A stretch of DNA of 64,000 nt from Sphingomonas sp. PAMC 26621. Its GTDB lineage: Bacteria > Pseudomonadota > Alphaproteobacteria > Sphingomonadales > Sphingomonadaceae. Under the pieces are notes generated by a model. The model worked only from the letters and a program-made list of their open reading frames with translations. It did not search any database and was not told the origin of the DNA. Position 1 is the first letter of the stretch. Each line of letters begins with the position of its first letter. The stretch lies in contig NZ_AIDW01000016.1 in assembly GCF_000251145.1 (NCBI RefSeq), forward strand, positions 153,032 to 217,031, written 5' to 3'. Positions 55,509 to 64,000 of the stretch are shown in pieces. Position numbers and translations under genes: made by a program.

Positions 55509-56066
55509 ATGGCAGCCTATGACAAGGCCGATCTCGAGCGGCGTATGGCCGGCAGCATCGAATCATTGAAGGGCGACCTCAGTGGCCTCCGCACGGGCCG
55601 CGCCTCGACGTCGCTGCTCGATCCGGTGACGGTCGAGGTCTATGGCGCGCAGATGCCGCTCAACCAGGTCGCGACCGTCTCGGTACCCGAGCCGCGGATG
55701 ATCTCGGTCCAGGTGTGGGACAAGATGAACGTCGGGCCGTGCGACAAGGCGATCCGCTCGGCCGGGCTCGGGCTCAACCCGATCGTCGATGGCACCACGC
55801 TGCGCCTGCCGATTCCGGATCTGACCGAGGAGCGCCGCAAGGAGCTCGCCAAGCTCGCCGGCAAGTACGCCGAGGATGCGCGGATCGCCGCACGGAACGT
55901 CCGTCGGGACGGCATGGACAGCCTCAAGACCGACGAGAAGAAGGGCGTCTACAGCGAGGACGAGCGCAAGAAGCTCGAAACCGAAGTGCAGAAGCTGACC
56001 GACAAGACGATCGGCGAGATCGACGCCGCCGCGACCGTCAAGGAAAAGGAAATCCTGGGGAAGTGA
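55509..56066 (+). CDS. frr: ribosome recycling factor
   Basis: This factor splits post-termination ribosomes with EF-G. It has 185 residues. [13 protein letters not shown], the [14 protein letters not shown] hinge region, and RRDGMDSLK are characteristic. Its stop overlaps the uppS GTG by 4 bases. Confidence 0.97.
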   Translation: MAAYDKADLERRMAGSIESLKGDLSGLRTGRASTSLLDPVTVEVYGAQMPLNQVATVSVPEPRMISVQVWDKMNVGPCDKAIRSAGLGLNPIVDGTTLRLPIPDLTEERRKELAKLAGKYAEDARIAARNVRRDGMDSLKTDEKKGVYSEDERKKLETEVQKLTDKTIGEIDAAATVKEKEILGK

Positions 56067-56833
56067 GGCCGTTTGCCGCCCCGGCTGCCGATCGGGCGAC
56101 GACATTGGAATCGGGGGCGCCGGATTCCGGCGTTGCCGTCCTCCCGCGTCACGTCGCGATCATCATGGACGGCAACGGTCGTTGGGCGAAGAAGCGGCAC
56201 TTGCCGCGGCTTGCCGGTCATCGTCAGGGCGTCGAGGCAGTCCGCAGGGTTTCGCGCGCCGCGCGCGTGCTCGGAATCGAGGCGCTGACGCTTTACGCCT
56301 TTTCGAGCGAGAACTGGCGTCGTCCGGAAGAAGAGGTCAGCGACCTCATGGGATTGCTGCGGCTGTTCATCCGTAGCGACCTCGACGAGATGGTGCGCGA
56401 GAATGTCCGGTTGCGGATCATCGGCGATTATCGTCGGTTCAGTGCCGATCTCGTGCAGCTGATCGACGACGCGGTCGGTCGCACCGCGTCCAATACCGGG
56501 CCGATCCTCGCGATCGCGCTCAATTACGGGGCGCAGGCCGAAATCGCCTCGGTCGCGCGACGGCTCGCCGAAAGCGCGCGTGACGGCGTGCTCGATCCCG
56601 CGACGATCGACGAGGCGATGTTCGAACAGGAACTCGAGACGCGCGACCTTCCGCCGCTCGATCTTCTCATCCGGACCTCGGGCGAAGTTCGCCTCTCCAA
56701 TTTCCTGCTGTGGCAGGCGGCCTATGCCGAGTTGCTGTTCGTCGACACGCTGTGGCCCGAGTTCGACGGGGACACGCTCACGCGCGCCATTGCCGCGTTC
56801 GGGCAGCGACAGCGGCGGTTCGGGGGCCTGTGA
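56063..56833 (+). CDS. uppS: undecaprenyl diphosphate synthase
   Basis: This enzyme makes the C55 lipid carrier for cell-wall and polysaccharide synthesis. At 256 residues it has the family start [13 protein letters not shown] (Asp of the active site), [12 protein letters not shown] and the C-terminal [18 protein letters not shown], with a small N-terminal extension. The GTG overlaps the frr stop. The signature usually reads [15 protein letters not shown], so it is intact. Confidence 0.97.
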   Translation: MRPFAAPAADRATTLESGAPDSGVAVLPRHVAIIMDGNGRWAKKRHLPRLAGHRQGVEAVRRVSRAARVLGIEALTLYAFSSENWRRPEEEVSDLMGLLRLFIRSDLDEMVRENVRLRIIGDYRRFSADLVQLIDDAVGRTASNTGPILAIALNYGAQAEIASVARRLAESARDGVLDPATIDEAMFEQELETRDLPPLDLLIRTSGEVRLSNFLLWQAAYAELLFVDTLWPEFDGDTLTRAIAAFGQRQRRFGGL

Positions 56834-57630
56834 AGCGGGGTCTGTCGCAGCGAATGTCGTCCAACCTCGCGCTGCGGTCGGTGGTCGGCGTAGCGTTGAT
56901 CGGGGTGGCGCTCACCAGTGTCCTGTTCGGCGATATCGCCTTCTGGCTGCTGTGCGTCGTGCTCGGCCTGTTCATGATGGGGGAATGGGCGGATCTGCAC
57001 GCCGCTCCGTCCAGCACCAAGCGGCTCGCGCAATATGCGGTGTCGGTCCCGCTCGCGATCATGGCACCGCATCTCGGGGCGGGACCGGGCTTCTTCGCTC
57101 TTGGGCTGATCGCCGGCGCGGCATTTTTCATCGTAATCGTGACGCGGCGGCAGGGACTTGCCACCGGTATCGTCTATGTCGGTCTGCCGATCCTCGCCTT
57201 GCTGCTCATCCGCAGCCAGGCAAACGGCATCGTGCTCACGATCTGGACGCTAGCGCTCGTCTGGGCATGCGACATCGGCGCGTATGCCGCCGGGCGCTTC
57301 ATCGGCGGACCGAAGCTCGCTCCCGCGATCAGCCCGAACAAGACCTGGGCGGGCCTCGGCGGTGGCGTCCTTGCGGCCGGGTTGTTCGGCGCGTTCCTGC
57401 ACCTGCGATATGGCTTGCCGCTGCGGCTGACGCTGGCGACGCCGTTTCTCGCGGTACTGGCGCAAGGCGGCGATCTGTACGAAAGCTGGCTCAAGCGGCG
57501 CGCCGGAGTCAAGGACAGCGGCACCCTGCTGCCCGGGCACGGCGGCGTGCTCGACCGGCTCGACGGGCTCGTCCCGGTCGCGCCGGTGGCCGCGTTTCTC
57601 ATCCTGTTACCGAAAGTCTATTGGTGGTGA
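56830..57630 (+). CDS. cdsA: phosphatidate cytidylyltransferase
   Basis: This inner-membrane enzyme makes CDP-diacylglycerol, the precursor used by pssA. It has 266 residues, about seven membrane segments and the C-terminal signature KDSGTLLPGHGGVLDRLDG. The GTG overlaps the uppS stop by 4 bases, and the end overlaps dxr by 4. Confidence 0.96.
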   Translation: MKRGLSQRMSSNLALRSVVGVALIGVALTSVLFGDIAFWLLCVVLGLFMMGEWADLHAAPSSTKRLAQYAVSVPLAIMAPHLGAGPGFFALGLIAGAAFFIVIVTRRQGLATGIVYVGLPILALLLIRSQANGIVLTIWTLALVWACDIGAYAAGRFIGGPKLAPAISPNKTWAGLGGGVLAAGLFGAFLHLRYGLPLRLTLATPFLAVLAQGGDLYESWLKRRAGVKDSGTLLPGHGGVLDRLDGLVPVAPVAAFLILLPKVYWW

Positions 57631-58808
57631 AGACGATCACGATCTTGGGGGCGACGGGGTCGATCGGCACCTCGACGCTCGACCTGGTGGAGCGCGAGCC
57701 CGACCGGTTCGAAGTCCTCGCGCTGACCGCCAATTGCGACGTCGCGCGGCTCGCCGCCGCTGCGATCCGCACGCGCGCACGGCTTGCCGTCGTGGCGGAC
57801 GAAGCGTGCCTTCCCGACCTCCGACAGGCGCTGGCTGGAACCGACACGGTCTGCGCGGGCGGACGCGCGGCGGTGATCGAGGCGGCGACGCTTGGCGCGG
57901 ACATCACCATGGGGGCGATCGTCGGGTGCATCGGGCTGGAACCCGTGATGGCCGCGATCACCGGGGGCAAGACGGTAATCCTTGCCAACAAGGAGCCGCT
58001 CGTCTCGGCAGGGGACGTGGTTCTGGCGGCGGCGGCTAAGCACGGTGCGACGCTGTTGCCCGCGGACTCCGAACACAATGCGATCTTTCAGTGTTTCGAC
58101 GCGGCACGGCCCGAACGCGTGCGCCGGATCATCCTGACGTGCAGCGGCGGTCCATTCCGGACCTGGTCGACCGAGGCGATGCGCGGCGTCACCCCGGAGC
58201 AGGCGGTCGCGCATCCCAACTGGTCGATGGGCGCGAAGATCTCGGTCGATTCGGCAACGCTGTTCAACAAGGGCCTCGAACTGATCGAGGCCGCTCGGCT
58301 GTTCCCGGTGCCGCATGAGTCGATCGAGATCGTGATTCACCCGCAATCGGTAATCCACTCGCTGGTCGATTACGTCGATGGCTCCGTGCTCGCGCAGATG
58401 GGGCCGCCCGACATGCGCACCCCGATCGCGCATTGTCTCGCGTGGCCCGACCGGATGGCGACGCCGATGGCCCCGCTCGACCTGGTGGCGATCGGACAGC
58501 TCGATTTCGAGGCGCCCGATCCCGAGCGGTTCCCCGCGCTGCGCCTGACGCGCGAGGCGCTCGACGCCGGGGGAGCGCGGCCTGCAATTCTCAACGCCGC
58601 CAACGAGATTGCGGTCGCCGCTTTCCTCAACCGCGAAATCGGCTTCCTCGAAATTGCCGCAATCGTGGACGATACGCTGTCGGTCTATCATCCGGCCGCA
58701 CCGGGAACGTTGGGCGACGTTCTCGCGGTCGACGCCGAAGCGCGCAGCATAGCGCGCCGGCAGGTGGGGCATCGCAACGGGGCGTTGATGAAGGATAACG
58801 TCGTTTGA
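57627..58808 (+). CDS. dxr: 1-deoxy-D-xylulose-5-phosphate reductoisomerase
   Basis: This is the committed step of the MEP isoprenoid pathway. It has 393 residues. ILGATGSIGTSTLD binds NADPH, ILANKEPLV and LPADSEHNAIFQC hold metal and substrate, and SGGPF is part of the flexible loop. GTG 57627 (GTGA with the cdsA stop) is preferred; GTG 57624 is also possible. Isoprenoid units from here feed uppS in the same operon. Confidence 0.97.
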   Translation: MKTITILGATGSIGTSTLDLVEREPDRFEVLALTANCDVARLAAAAIRTRARLAVVADEACLPDLRQALAGTDTVCAGGRAAVIEAATLGADITMGAIVGCIGLEPVMAAITGGKTVILANKEPLVSAGDVVLAAAAKHGATLLPADSEHNAIFQCFDAARPERVRRIILTCSGGPFRTWSTEAMRGVTPEQAVAHPNWSMGAKISVDSATLFNKGLELIEAARLFPVPHESIEIVIHPQSVIHSLVDYVDGSVLAQMGPPDMRTPIAHCLAWPDRMATPMAPLDLVAIGQLDFEAPDPERFPALRLTREALDAGGARPAILNAANEIAVAAFLNREIGFLEIAAIVDDTLSVYHPAAPGTLGDVLAVDAEARSIARRQVGHRNGALMKDNVV

Positions 58809-59938
58809 GCCAATCGCCCGGATTTCTGCTGACGATCCTCGCGTTCGCGCTGGTGATCGGTCCGCTCGTGTTCCTGCACGAGATGGGACATTATCTCGCC
58901 GGGCGTCTGTTCGGCGTGAAGATCGACGCTTTCTCGATCGGCTTCGGCAAGGAGCTGTTCGGCTGGACCGACCGGCTCGGCACGCGCTGGAAGTTCAGCG
59001 CCTTGCCGCTTGGCGGCTATGTCAAATTTGCGGGCGACATGAATGCCGCCAGCGTTCCCGATCCCGCCTGGCTCGAGCTCCCCGCTGCCGAACGCGCGCG
59101 GACCTTGCAGGCGCGTCCGGTATGGCAACGCGCGATTGTCGTGGCGGCGGGTCCAGTGACCAACTTCTTCATCGCGATCCTGATCCTCGCGGGCTTCGCG
59201 ATGACCTACGGCGTCGACCGGACGCCATCGCTGGTCGGGGTCGTCAGCCCGGGCAGCGCGGCGGCGAAGGCGGGCCTGCAGACCGGCGACCGTATCACCG
59301 CGCTCAACGGGCGCGCGATTGCGACGTTCAAGGACGTCTTCCAATATGCGGTTCTCCGCCCGAGCGAGCCGGTGCTGGTCGATTACGTCCACAACGGCGT
59401 TCCGCAGAGCCGCCAGACCGTTCTTGGCGTTGCAACCGAGCGGGACCGGTTCGGCAACGAATTCAAGAAGGGGCTGCTCGGGATCGGACCGACGACACCC
59501 GTCGCGCATCCCGTCGGCCTGCTCGAGGCGCCGCTCGTCGGCATCGACATGACGGGGGAAATCCTGCGGACCACGGTCGAGGGGTTGGGGCAGATCATCT
59601 CCGGGCGTCGCTCGGTCGACGAACTCGGCGGGCCGCTGCGGATCGCCAAGGTGTCGGGCGAGCAGCTCTCGCTCGGTTGGCCGGTGCTGATCTTCTTTAT
59701 CGCCGGGGTTTCGATTAATCTGGGATTCATCAACCTTTTGCCAATTCCGATGCTGGATGGCGGGCATCTTTTCTTCTACGCGATCGAGGCCGTGCAGCGT
59801 CGGCCGGTCGCGCCGACCGTGCAGGAATGGGCGTTCCGCGGGGGATTGGCAGCGATTCTTGCCTTGATGGTGATGGTGACGTTCAACGACCTCGGCGCAT
59901 TCGGCCTCTGGAAGACCCTCGGCGGGTTGATCGGTTGA
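58805..59938 (+). CDS. rseP: site-2 zinc metalloprotease RseP
   Basis: This intramembrane protease cuts anti-sigma factors and leftover signal peptides. It has 377 residues. The HEMGH zinc motif is near residue 25, there is one PDZ domain (about 130-200), and the LDGGH motif supplies the third ligand near residue 318. A TTG start overlaps the dxr stop (TTGA). Confidence 0.95.
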   Translation: MSQSPGFLLTILAFALVIGPLVFLHEMGHYLAGRLFGVKIDAFSIGFGKELFGWTDRLGTRWKFSALPLGGYVKFAGDMNAASVPDPAWLELPAAERARTLQARPVWQRAIVVAAGPVTNFFIAILILAGFAMTYGVDRTPSLVGVVSPGSAAAKAGLQTGDRITALNGRAIATFKDVFQYAVLRPSEPVLVDYVHNGVPQSRQTVLGVATERDRFGNEFKKGLLGIGPTTPVAHPVGLLEAPLVGIDMTGEILRTTVEGLGQIISGRRSVDELGGPLRIAKVSGEQLSLGWPVLIFFIAGVSINLGFINLLPIPMLDGGHLFFYAIEAVQRRPVAPTVQEWAFRGGLAAILALMVMVTFNDLGAFGLWKTLGGLIG

Positions 59939-60005
59939 CGCAGGTAAGGCAGGGCGGGCCAGCGTTTTTGGCCACGCGGGTATTTTCTCCGATTTGGGGT
60001 GGGAT

Positions 60006-62765
60006 GTGACAGCGATCAAGGTTTCTCCGTTCAGGGCACGGGCCACCGCCGTGTTGCTGGCAAGCACGATGTTCTCGTGCCTGCCCGCCGATGCCCAGAC
60101 CACGTCGCCCGCCGGACGTCGTGCAGCGCCGGCTCCGGCTGTGGCACAAACACCGGCCCCGGCTGCTGCCATTGCCCCCGCCGTGACGCGCACGATCAAG
60201 TCGATCCGCGTCGAGGGGTCGCAGCGGCTCGAGCCCGAGACCGTGCTGTCCTACACCAAGCTGCGGTCCGGCCAGGCCTTCACCAACGAATCGCTCGATC
60301 AGGCGATCAAGGATCTGTACGCGAGCGACCTGTTCGCCGACGTTTCGATCGCTGGTGCGGAAACGGGCGACATCGTGTTGCGGATCCGCGAAAATCCGGT
60401 GATCAACCGGATTATTTTCGAGGGCAACAAGCGGCTCAAGGAAGACAAGATCAAGAAGGAGGTGAAACTCGCCCCCCGCCAGATCTTCACCCGCACCGCG
60501 GTCCGTCAGGACGTCGCGCGGATCATCGAGCTGTATCGCCGCCAGGGGCGTTTCGCCGCGGTGGTCGAACCCAAGATGGTCAACCTCGACCAGAACCGCG
60601 TCGACGTGATCTTCGAGGTGAGCGAAGGGCCAAAGTCCAAGGTTCGCCAGATCAACATCCTCGGCAACCAGGAGTTTTCGGACAACAAGCTGCGCGAACA
60701 GATGGCGACCAAGCAGGCACGCCTGATCACGCTGCTGAGTTCGAACACGAGCTACGACCAGGATCGGCTCGCCTACGACCAGCAGAAGCTGCGGCAGTTC
60801 TACCTGACCGAGGGCTATGCCGACTTCAAGGTAACGTCGGCGGTTGCCGAGCTGACGCCCGACAAGAAGGACTTCATCATCACCTACGTGGTGGAGGAGG
60901 GCAAGCGCTACAAGTTCGGCGACGTGACCGTCGACAGCGACATCCGCGACTTCGACAACAAGAAGCTCGCCGCCAGCCTCGGGATCAACAAGGGCGACTG
61001 GTATAACGCCAAGAAGGTCGAGACCGCAGTGGACTCGCTCAGCGAGGCTGCCGGCGCGTTCGGCTATGCCTTCACCGAGGTGAACCCGGACTTCCAGCGC
61101 GACAAGGAAACGCTGACGATGGGGATTAATTTCCACATCGCCGAAGCCAAGCGCTCCTATGTCGAGCGGATCGACATCAACGGCAACACCCAGACGCAGG
61201 ACAAGATCATCCGTCGCGAGATCCGTCTTGCGGAAGGCGATGCGTTCAGCAGCTTCCAGGTCAAGCGGTCGCAGGATCGCATCAACTCGCTCGGCTTCTT
61301 CCAGGACAAGTTCGAGATCAAGCAGACGCAGGGGTCCTCGCCCGACCGCGTCGTGCTGACCGCGAACGTCGAGGAAAAGTCGACCGGCGAGCTGTCGCTG
61401 TCGGCGGGTTTCTCGAGCCTCGAGCGGTTCATCATCCAGGCGTCGATCCGCCAGCGCAACTTCCGCGGCAAGGGCCAGGAACTGCGCGCCAGCGTCAATT
61501 ACTCGACCTATTCCAAGTCGGTCGAGCTTGGCTTCACCGAACCGTATCTGCTCGACAAGAACATCGCGATCGGTGGTGACATTTTCCGGCGCGATTACAA
61601 TGCGTTCAACTTCACGACCGGGAACCAGCGCAACACCACCTACACGCAGGTCTCGACCGGCTTCCAGCTTCGCGCCGGCATCCCGCTGACCGAATATTGG
61701 CAGCTCGCCGGCCGCTATGGTCTGTCCTACGACCAGGTCGGGCTCGATCAGGCGACCTATTTCACCAACGGCGTCTGCGATCCACTTCGCGCCGGGCGCT
61801 ATCTGTGCGACTCGATCGGCAACCGCTGGACCTCGTCGGTCGGCTATTCGCTGCTGTACGACAGCCTCAACAGCCGCCTGCGCCCGACCGCAGGGCAACG
61901 TTTCATCTTCAGCCAGGATTTCGCCGGGCTGGGCGGGGACGTGAAGTACATCCGCACGAAGGTCGAGGGTTCGAAGTTCGTCAATGTCGGCAGCGGGTTC
62001 ATTGCTTCGCTCAACGTCGAAGGCGGCTATATCAAGTCGCTCGAGAAGAGCCGCGGCGTGGGGATCGACAAGGTCCGCATCACCGATCGTTTCTATCTCG
62101 GCGAACCCGATTTCCGCGGCTTCGACATTCGTGGCGTCGGCCCGCGGATCCAGCGTATCCCGTATCAGACCGATGCAGCGGGCAACCAGACGCTGGTCAC
62201 CGATCGCAACCAGTTCGTCGATGACGCGCTCGGCGGCAACGCTTACTATCTCGGCAAGCTCGAACTCGAGATCCCGCTCGGCGCGGGTGCTCGCGAACTC
62301 GGGTTGCGGCCGTCGATCTATGTCCAGGCGGGCGCGCTGTTCGGCGTTACCCGTCCCAAGCCGACCGCGACGTTCCAGACGACGGTCGACCCGGTCACCG
62401 GTCGCACGATCGTCCTTCCGCTGACACAGGCAGTCCTCGCTACCAACGGTAACCCGTATTACACCGTGCCTGCCACCGACGGCACCAATCCGTCGGCAAA
62501 CACGACGTGCGCGGTCGGCTATTCGGCAGCGGTAGGCGGGGCCTGCTCGGGCACTTCGGTCAACACGCCGCTGACGACTCAGGTGTCGGCGCCGTTCCTC
62601 GAACGCTTCGTCGGGGATTCCCCCCGGCCGCGTGTGTCCGTCGGCGCGGGCGTGAACTGGAATTCGCCCTTCGGACCGCTTCGCATCGATCTCGCTTACG
62701 CCCTCCTCAAGGACAAGGGCGACGATAGTAAACTCGTAACTTTCAACGTGGGGACACAGTTCTGA
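60006..62765 (+). CDS. bamA: outer-membrane protein assembly factor BamA
   Basis: This protein inserts beta barrels into the outer membrane. It has 919 residues: a signal peptide, an Ala/Pro-rich stretch, five POTRA domains (from IKSIRVEGSQRLEPETV) and a 16-strand barrel with FRGFDIRGVGPR carrying the conserved RGF motif, ending in VGTQF with a terminal Phe. An extracellular loop before the last strands carries a Cys pair. The GTG at 60006 is preferred over a TTG at 59994. One base overlaps ompH. Confidence 0.96.
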   Translation: MTAIKVSPFRARATAVLLASTMFSCLPADAQTTSPAGRRAAPAPAVAQTPAPAAAIAPAVTRTIKSIRVEGSQRLEPETVLSYTKLRSGQAFTNESLDQAIKDLYASDLFADVSIAGAETGDIVLRIRENPVINRIIFEGNKRLKEDKIKKEVKLAPRQIFTRTAVRQDVARIIELYRRQGRFAAVVEPKMVNLDQNRVDVIFEVSEGPKSKVRQINILGNQEFSDNKLREQMATKQARLITLLSSNTSYDQDRLAYDQQKLRQFYLTEGYADFKVTSAVAELTPDKKDFIITYVVEEGKRYKFGDVTVDSDIRDFDNKKLAASLGINKGDWYNAKKVETAVDSLSEAAGAFGYAFTEVNPDFQRDKETLTMGINFHIAEAKRSYVERIDINGNTQTQDKIIRREIRLAEGDAFSSFQVKRSQDRINSLGFFQDKFEIKQTQGSSPDRVVLTANVEEKSTGELSLSAGFSSLERFIIQASIRQRNFRGKGQELRASVNYSTYSKSVELGFTEPYLLDKNIAIGGDIFRRDYNAFNFTTGNQRNTTYTQVSTGFQLRAGIPLTEYWQLAGRYGLSYDQVGLDQATYFTNGVCDPLRAGRYLCDSIGNRWTSSVGYSLLYDSLNSRLRPTAGQRFIFSQDFAGLGGDVKYIRTKVEGSKFVNVGSGFIASLNVEGGYIKSLEKSRGVGIDKVRITDRFYLGEPDFRGFDIRGVGPRIQRIPYQTDAAGNQTLVTDRNQFVDDALGGNAYYLGKLELEIPLGAGARELGLRPSIYVQAGALFGVTRPKPTATFQTTVDPVTGRTIVLPLTQAVLATNGNPYYTVPATDGTNPSANTTCAVGYSAAVGGACSGTSVNTPLTTQVSAPFLERFVGDSPRPRVSVGAGVNWNSPFGPLRIDLAYALLKDKGDDSKLVTFNVGTQF

Positions 62766-63487
62766 TGAAGACCACCTATTCCATCCTGCTCGGCTGCGTC
62801 GGTCTTGCGATTGCCGGCTCGGCACAGGCCCAGGTTGGCGGTATCGCGATCGCGGATCCCGAGACCGTGATCCTGACCGCCAAGGCGCTCGATGCAGCGA
62901 ACACCTCGATTGCGACGACCTACAAGGCACAGCTCGACCAGGCCACCGCACGTGCACAGGCGCTCCAGGCACAGCTCAACACGCTGTACGCACCACTCGA
63001 TCTCAACAAGGACAAGCAGTTGTCCGACGACGAGATCCAGAAGGCGCAGGCTGCCAAGAACCCGGCACTGACGCAGATCGAAACCGCGCAGCGCACCGGC
63101 CAGGCCGATGTCGCACGGCTGCGTGGGCCCGCAACGCTGGCGCAGGCCTATGCGATCGAGCAGATTTCGCAGAAGTACGCAGCCGCGATGCAGGCCGTCG
63201 TCGCTTCGAAGAAGCTCAGCCTGTTGCTGTCGGCGAACACCGTCCAGTTCAGCACGCCTGCCGTCGACGTGACCGACGCCATCAAGGCCGAGCTCGACCG
63301 CGCGAACCCGACCGTGCCGTTCACGCCGCCCGCCGGCTGGCAGCCAAGCCAGCAGACCCAGCAGCTGCTCCAGCAGTATCAGCAGCTCGCCTATATCTCG
63401 GCGATGCAGCGTCAGCGCGCCGCTGGCACGCCGGGCGCTGCACCGGCTGCGCCGGCTGCCGGCACCAAGGCACCGCAGGGTCGCTGA
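62765..63487 (+). CDS. OmpH/Skp-family periplasmic chaperone
   Basis: This periplasmic chaperone handles unfolded outer-membrane proteins. It has 240 residues. A signal peptide ([20 protein letters not shown], then QA-QV) is followed by a small core and a long helical part rich in Gln and Ala (about 45-150). The C-terminal tail is Pro/Ala-rich and longer than in E. coli Skp. Its place after bamA is typical. An insert with [15 protein letters not shown] resembles a lone EF-hand-like turn. Confidence 0.9.
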   Translation: MKTTYSILLGCVGLAIAGSAQAQVGGIAIADPETVILTAKALDAANTSIATTYKAQLDQATARAQALQAQLNTLYAPLDLNKDKQLSDDEIQKAQAAKNPALTQIETAQRTGQADVARLRGPATLAQAYAIEQISQKYAAAMQAVVASKKLSLLLSANTVQFSTPAVDVTDAIKAELDRANPTVPFTPPAGWQPSQQTQQLLQQYQQLAYISAMQRQRAAGTPGAAPAAPAAGTKAPQGR

Positions 63488-63494
63488 GCGTCGC

Positions 63495-63974
63495 ATGGCA
63501 GACGGTGAAACCGAAGGCCGTGGCGCCATGGGCCCGCTCGATATCGGGCGGGTCATGGCGGCGCTGCCGCATCGTTACCCGATGCTGCTGGTCGACCGTG
63601 TCGAGGATTTGATCCTCGACCGGTCGATCACCGCGATCAAGGCGGTGACGATCAACGAGCAGTTCTTCCAGGGGCATTTCCCGGGGCGTCCGATCATGCC
63701 GGGCGTGCTGATCGTCGAGGCGATGGCGCAGGCGGCGGGGATTCTCGCGGTCGAATCGCTCGGTCTCGCCGGCTCGGGCAAGCTCGTTTATTTCATGGCG
63801 ATCGACGGGGCCAAGTTCCGCAAGCCGGTCGAACCCGGCGTGCTGCTGAAGCTCGAGGTCGCGTTCGTCCAGAAGCGTTCGAGCGTCTGCAAGTTTTCCG
63901 GCCGCGCGACGATCGACGGACAGCTTGCCGCGGAAGCGAACTTCACCGCAATGATCGCCGATCCGCCCAAGTGA
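63495..63974 (+). CDS. fabZ: 3-hydroxyacyl-ACP dehydratase FabZ
   Basis: This enzyme dehydrates 3-hydroxyacyl-ACP in fatty acid elongation. It has 159 residues. [12 protein letters not shown] and the active-site motif [19 protein letters not shown] (His and Glu) are complete. It follows ompH directly, without lpxD between them. Nothing can be called with confidence in the last 26 bases of the window; an ATG at 63982 may open another gene. Confidence 0.97.
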   Translation: MADGETEGRGAMGPLDIGRVMAALPHRYPMLLVDRVEDLILDRSITAIKAVTINEQFFQGHFPGRPIMPGVLIVEAMAQAAGILAVESLGLAGSGKLVYFMAIDGAKFRKPVEPGVLLKLEVAFVQKRSSVCKFSGRATIDGQLAAEANFTAMIADPPK

Positions 63975-64000
63975 GCGCGGCATGGACGGCCTGACCTGGT

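Noticed and set aside
59883..62972. Minus-strand frame of about 1030 codons opposite bamA
   Set aside because: bamA is unmistakable, and the antisense frame is a codon-bias artefact.
1..64000. Insertion sequences, prophage, CRISPR arrays, rRNA
   Set aside because: No transposase, integrase, phage structural gene, regularly spaced repeat array or rRNA sequence was seen.

Overview
The window reads as a chromosome segment of an alphaproteobacterium of the Sphingomonadales, most likely Sphingomonas or a close relative. This rests on high GC content, frequent GTG and TTG starts with 1-4 nt gene overlaps (TGATG, GTGA, ATGA), GC-rich palindromic intergenic repeats, an XrtA (exosortase A)/PEP-CTERM exopolysaccharide locus of the sphingomonad type, and an outer-membrane biogenesis cluster without lpx genes. 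No phage, insertion sequence, CRISPR array or rRNA is visible.

Left part (1-16.3 kb): a cut-off gene; a membrane-anchored GGDEF/EAL c-di-GMP protein; an epoxide-hydrolase-like domain in frame with a yellow/royal-jelly-type secreted protein; a secreted esterase; a heme oxygenase-bacteriophytochrome operon in which the first enzyme makes the biliverdin chromophore of the second; a secreted chymotrypsin-like protease; alanine dehydrogenase facing an Lrp-type regulator; the Kup potassium transporter; a 2H phosphoesterase; tRNA-Met(CAT); a frameshifted VOC protein; and thioredoxin reductase.

Middle (17.5-34.7 kb): a complete-looking XrtA locus in two divergent arms. Leftward lie an acyl carrier protein, hydrolase 2 and a frameshifted hydrolase 1. 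Rightward, tightly packed, lie an acyl-CoA ligase, a PLP decarboxylase, an export lipoprotein, a chain-length regulator, a tyrosine autokinase, an outer-membrane barrel, an AAA ATPase, a polysaccharide deacetylase, a FemAB-like transferase, a glycosyltransferase, exosortase A fused to an EpsI domain, and an asparagine-synthase-like amidotransferase. Together they should build and export an extracellular polysaccharide and process PEP-CTERM proteins; no PEP-CTERM substrate is seen in the window.

Next (34.7-44.5 kb) come metabolic and transport genes: a MAPEG protein, an esterase, a polyamine pair (ornithine decarboxylase and a deoxyhypusine-synthase-like enzyme) behind a structured speF-like leader, a PLP dehydratase with a tiny membrane protein, an SDF symporter, an M24 peptidase and a TPR protein. 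After them are alaS, a Kef-type antiporter, icd, psd and pssA.

Right end (52.7-64 kb): the classical housekeeping run rpsB-tsf-pyrH-frr-uppS-cdsA-dxr-rseP-bamA-ompH-fabZ. Just before rpsB, on the opposite strand, a small membrane-protein gene is preceded by a promoter whose spacer holds an alphaproteobacterial LexA-type box, so it is a candidate SOS gene. Two genes with clear frameshifts and one suspicious in-frame fusion lie within the first 18.4 kb; they may be real lesions or sequence errors.
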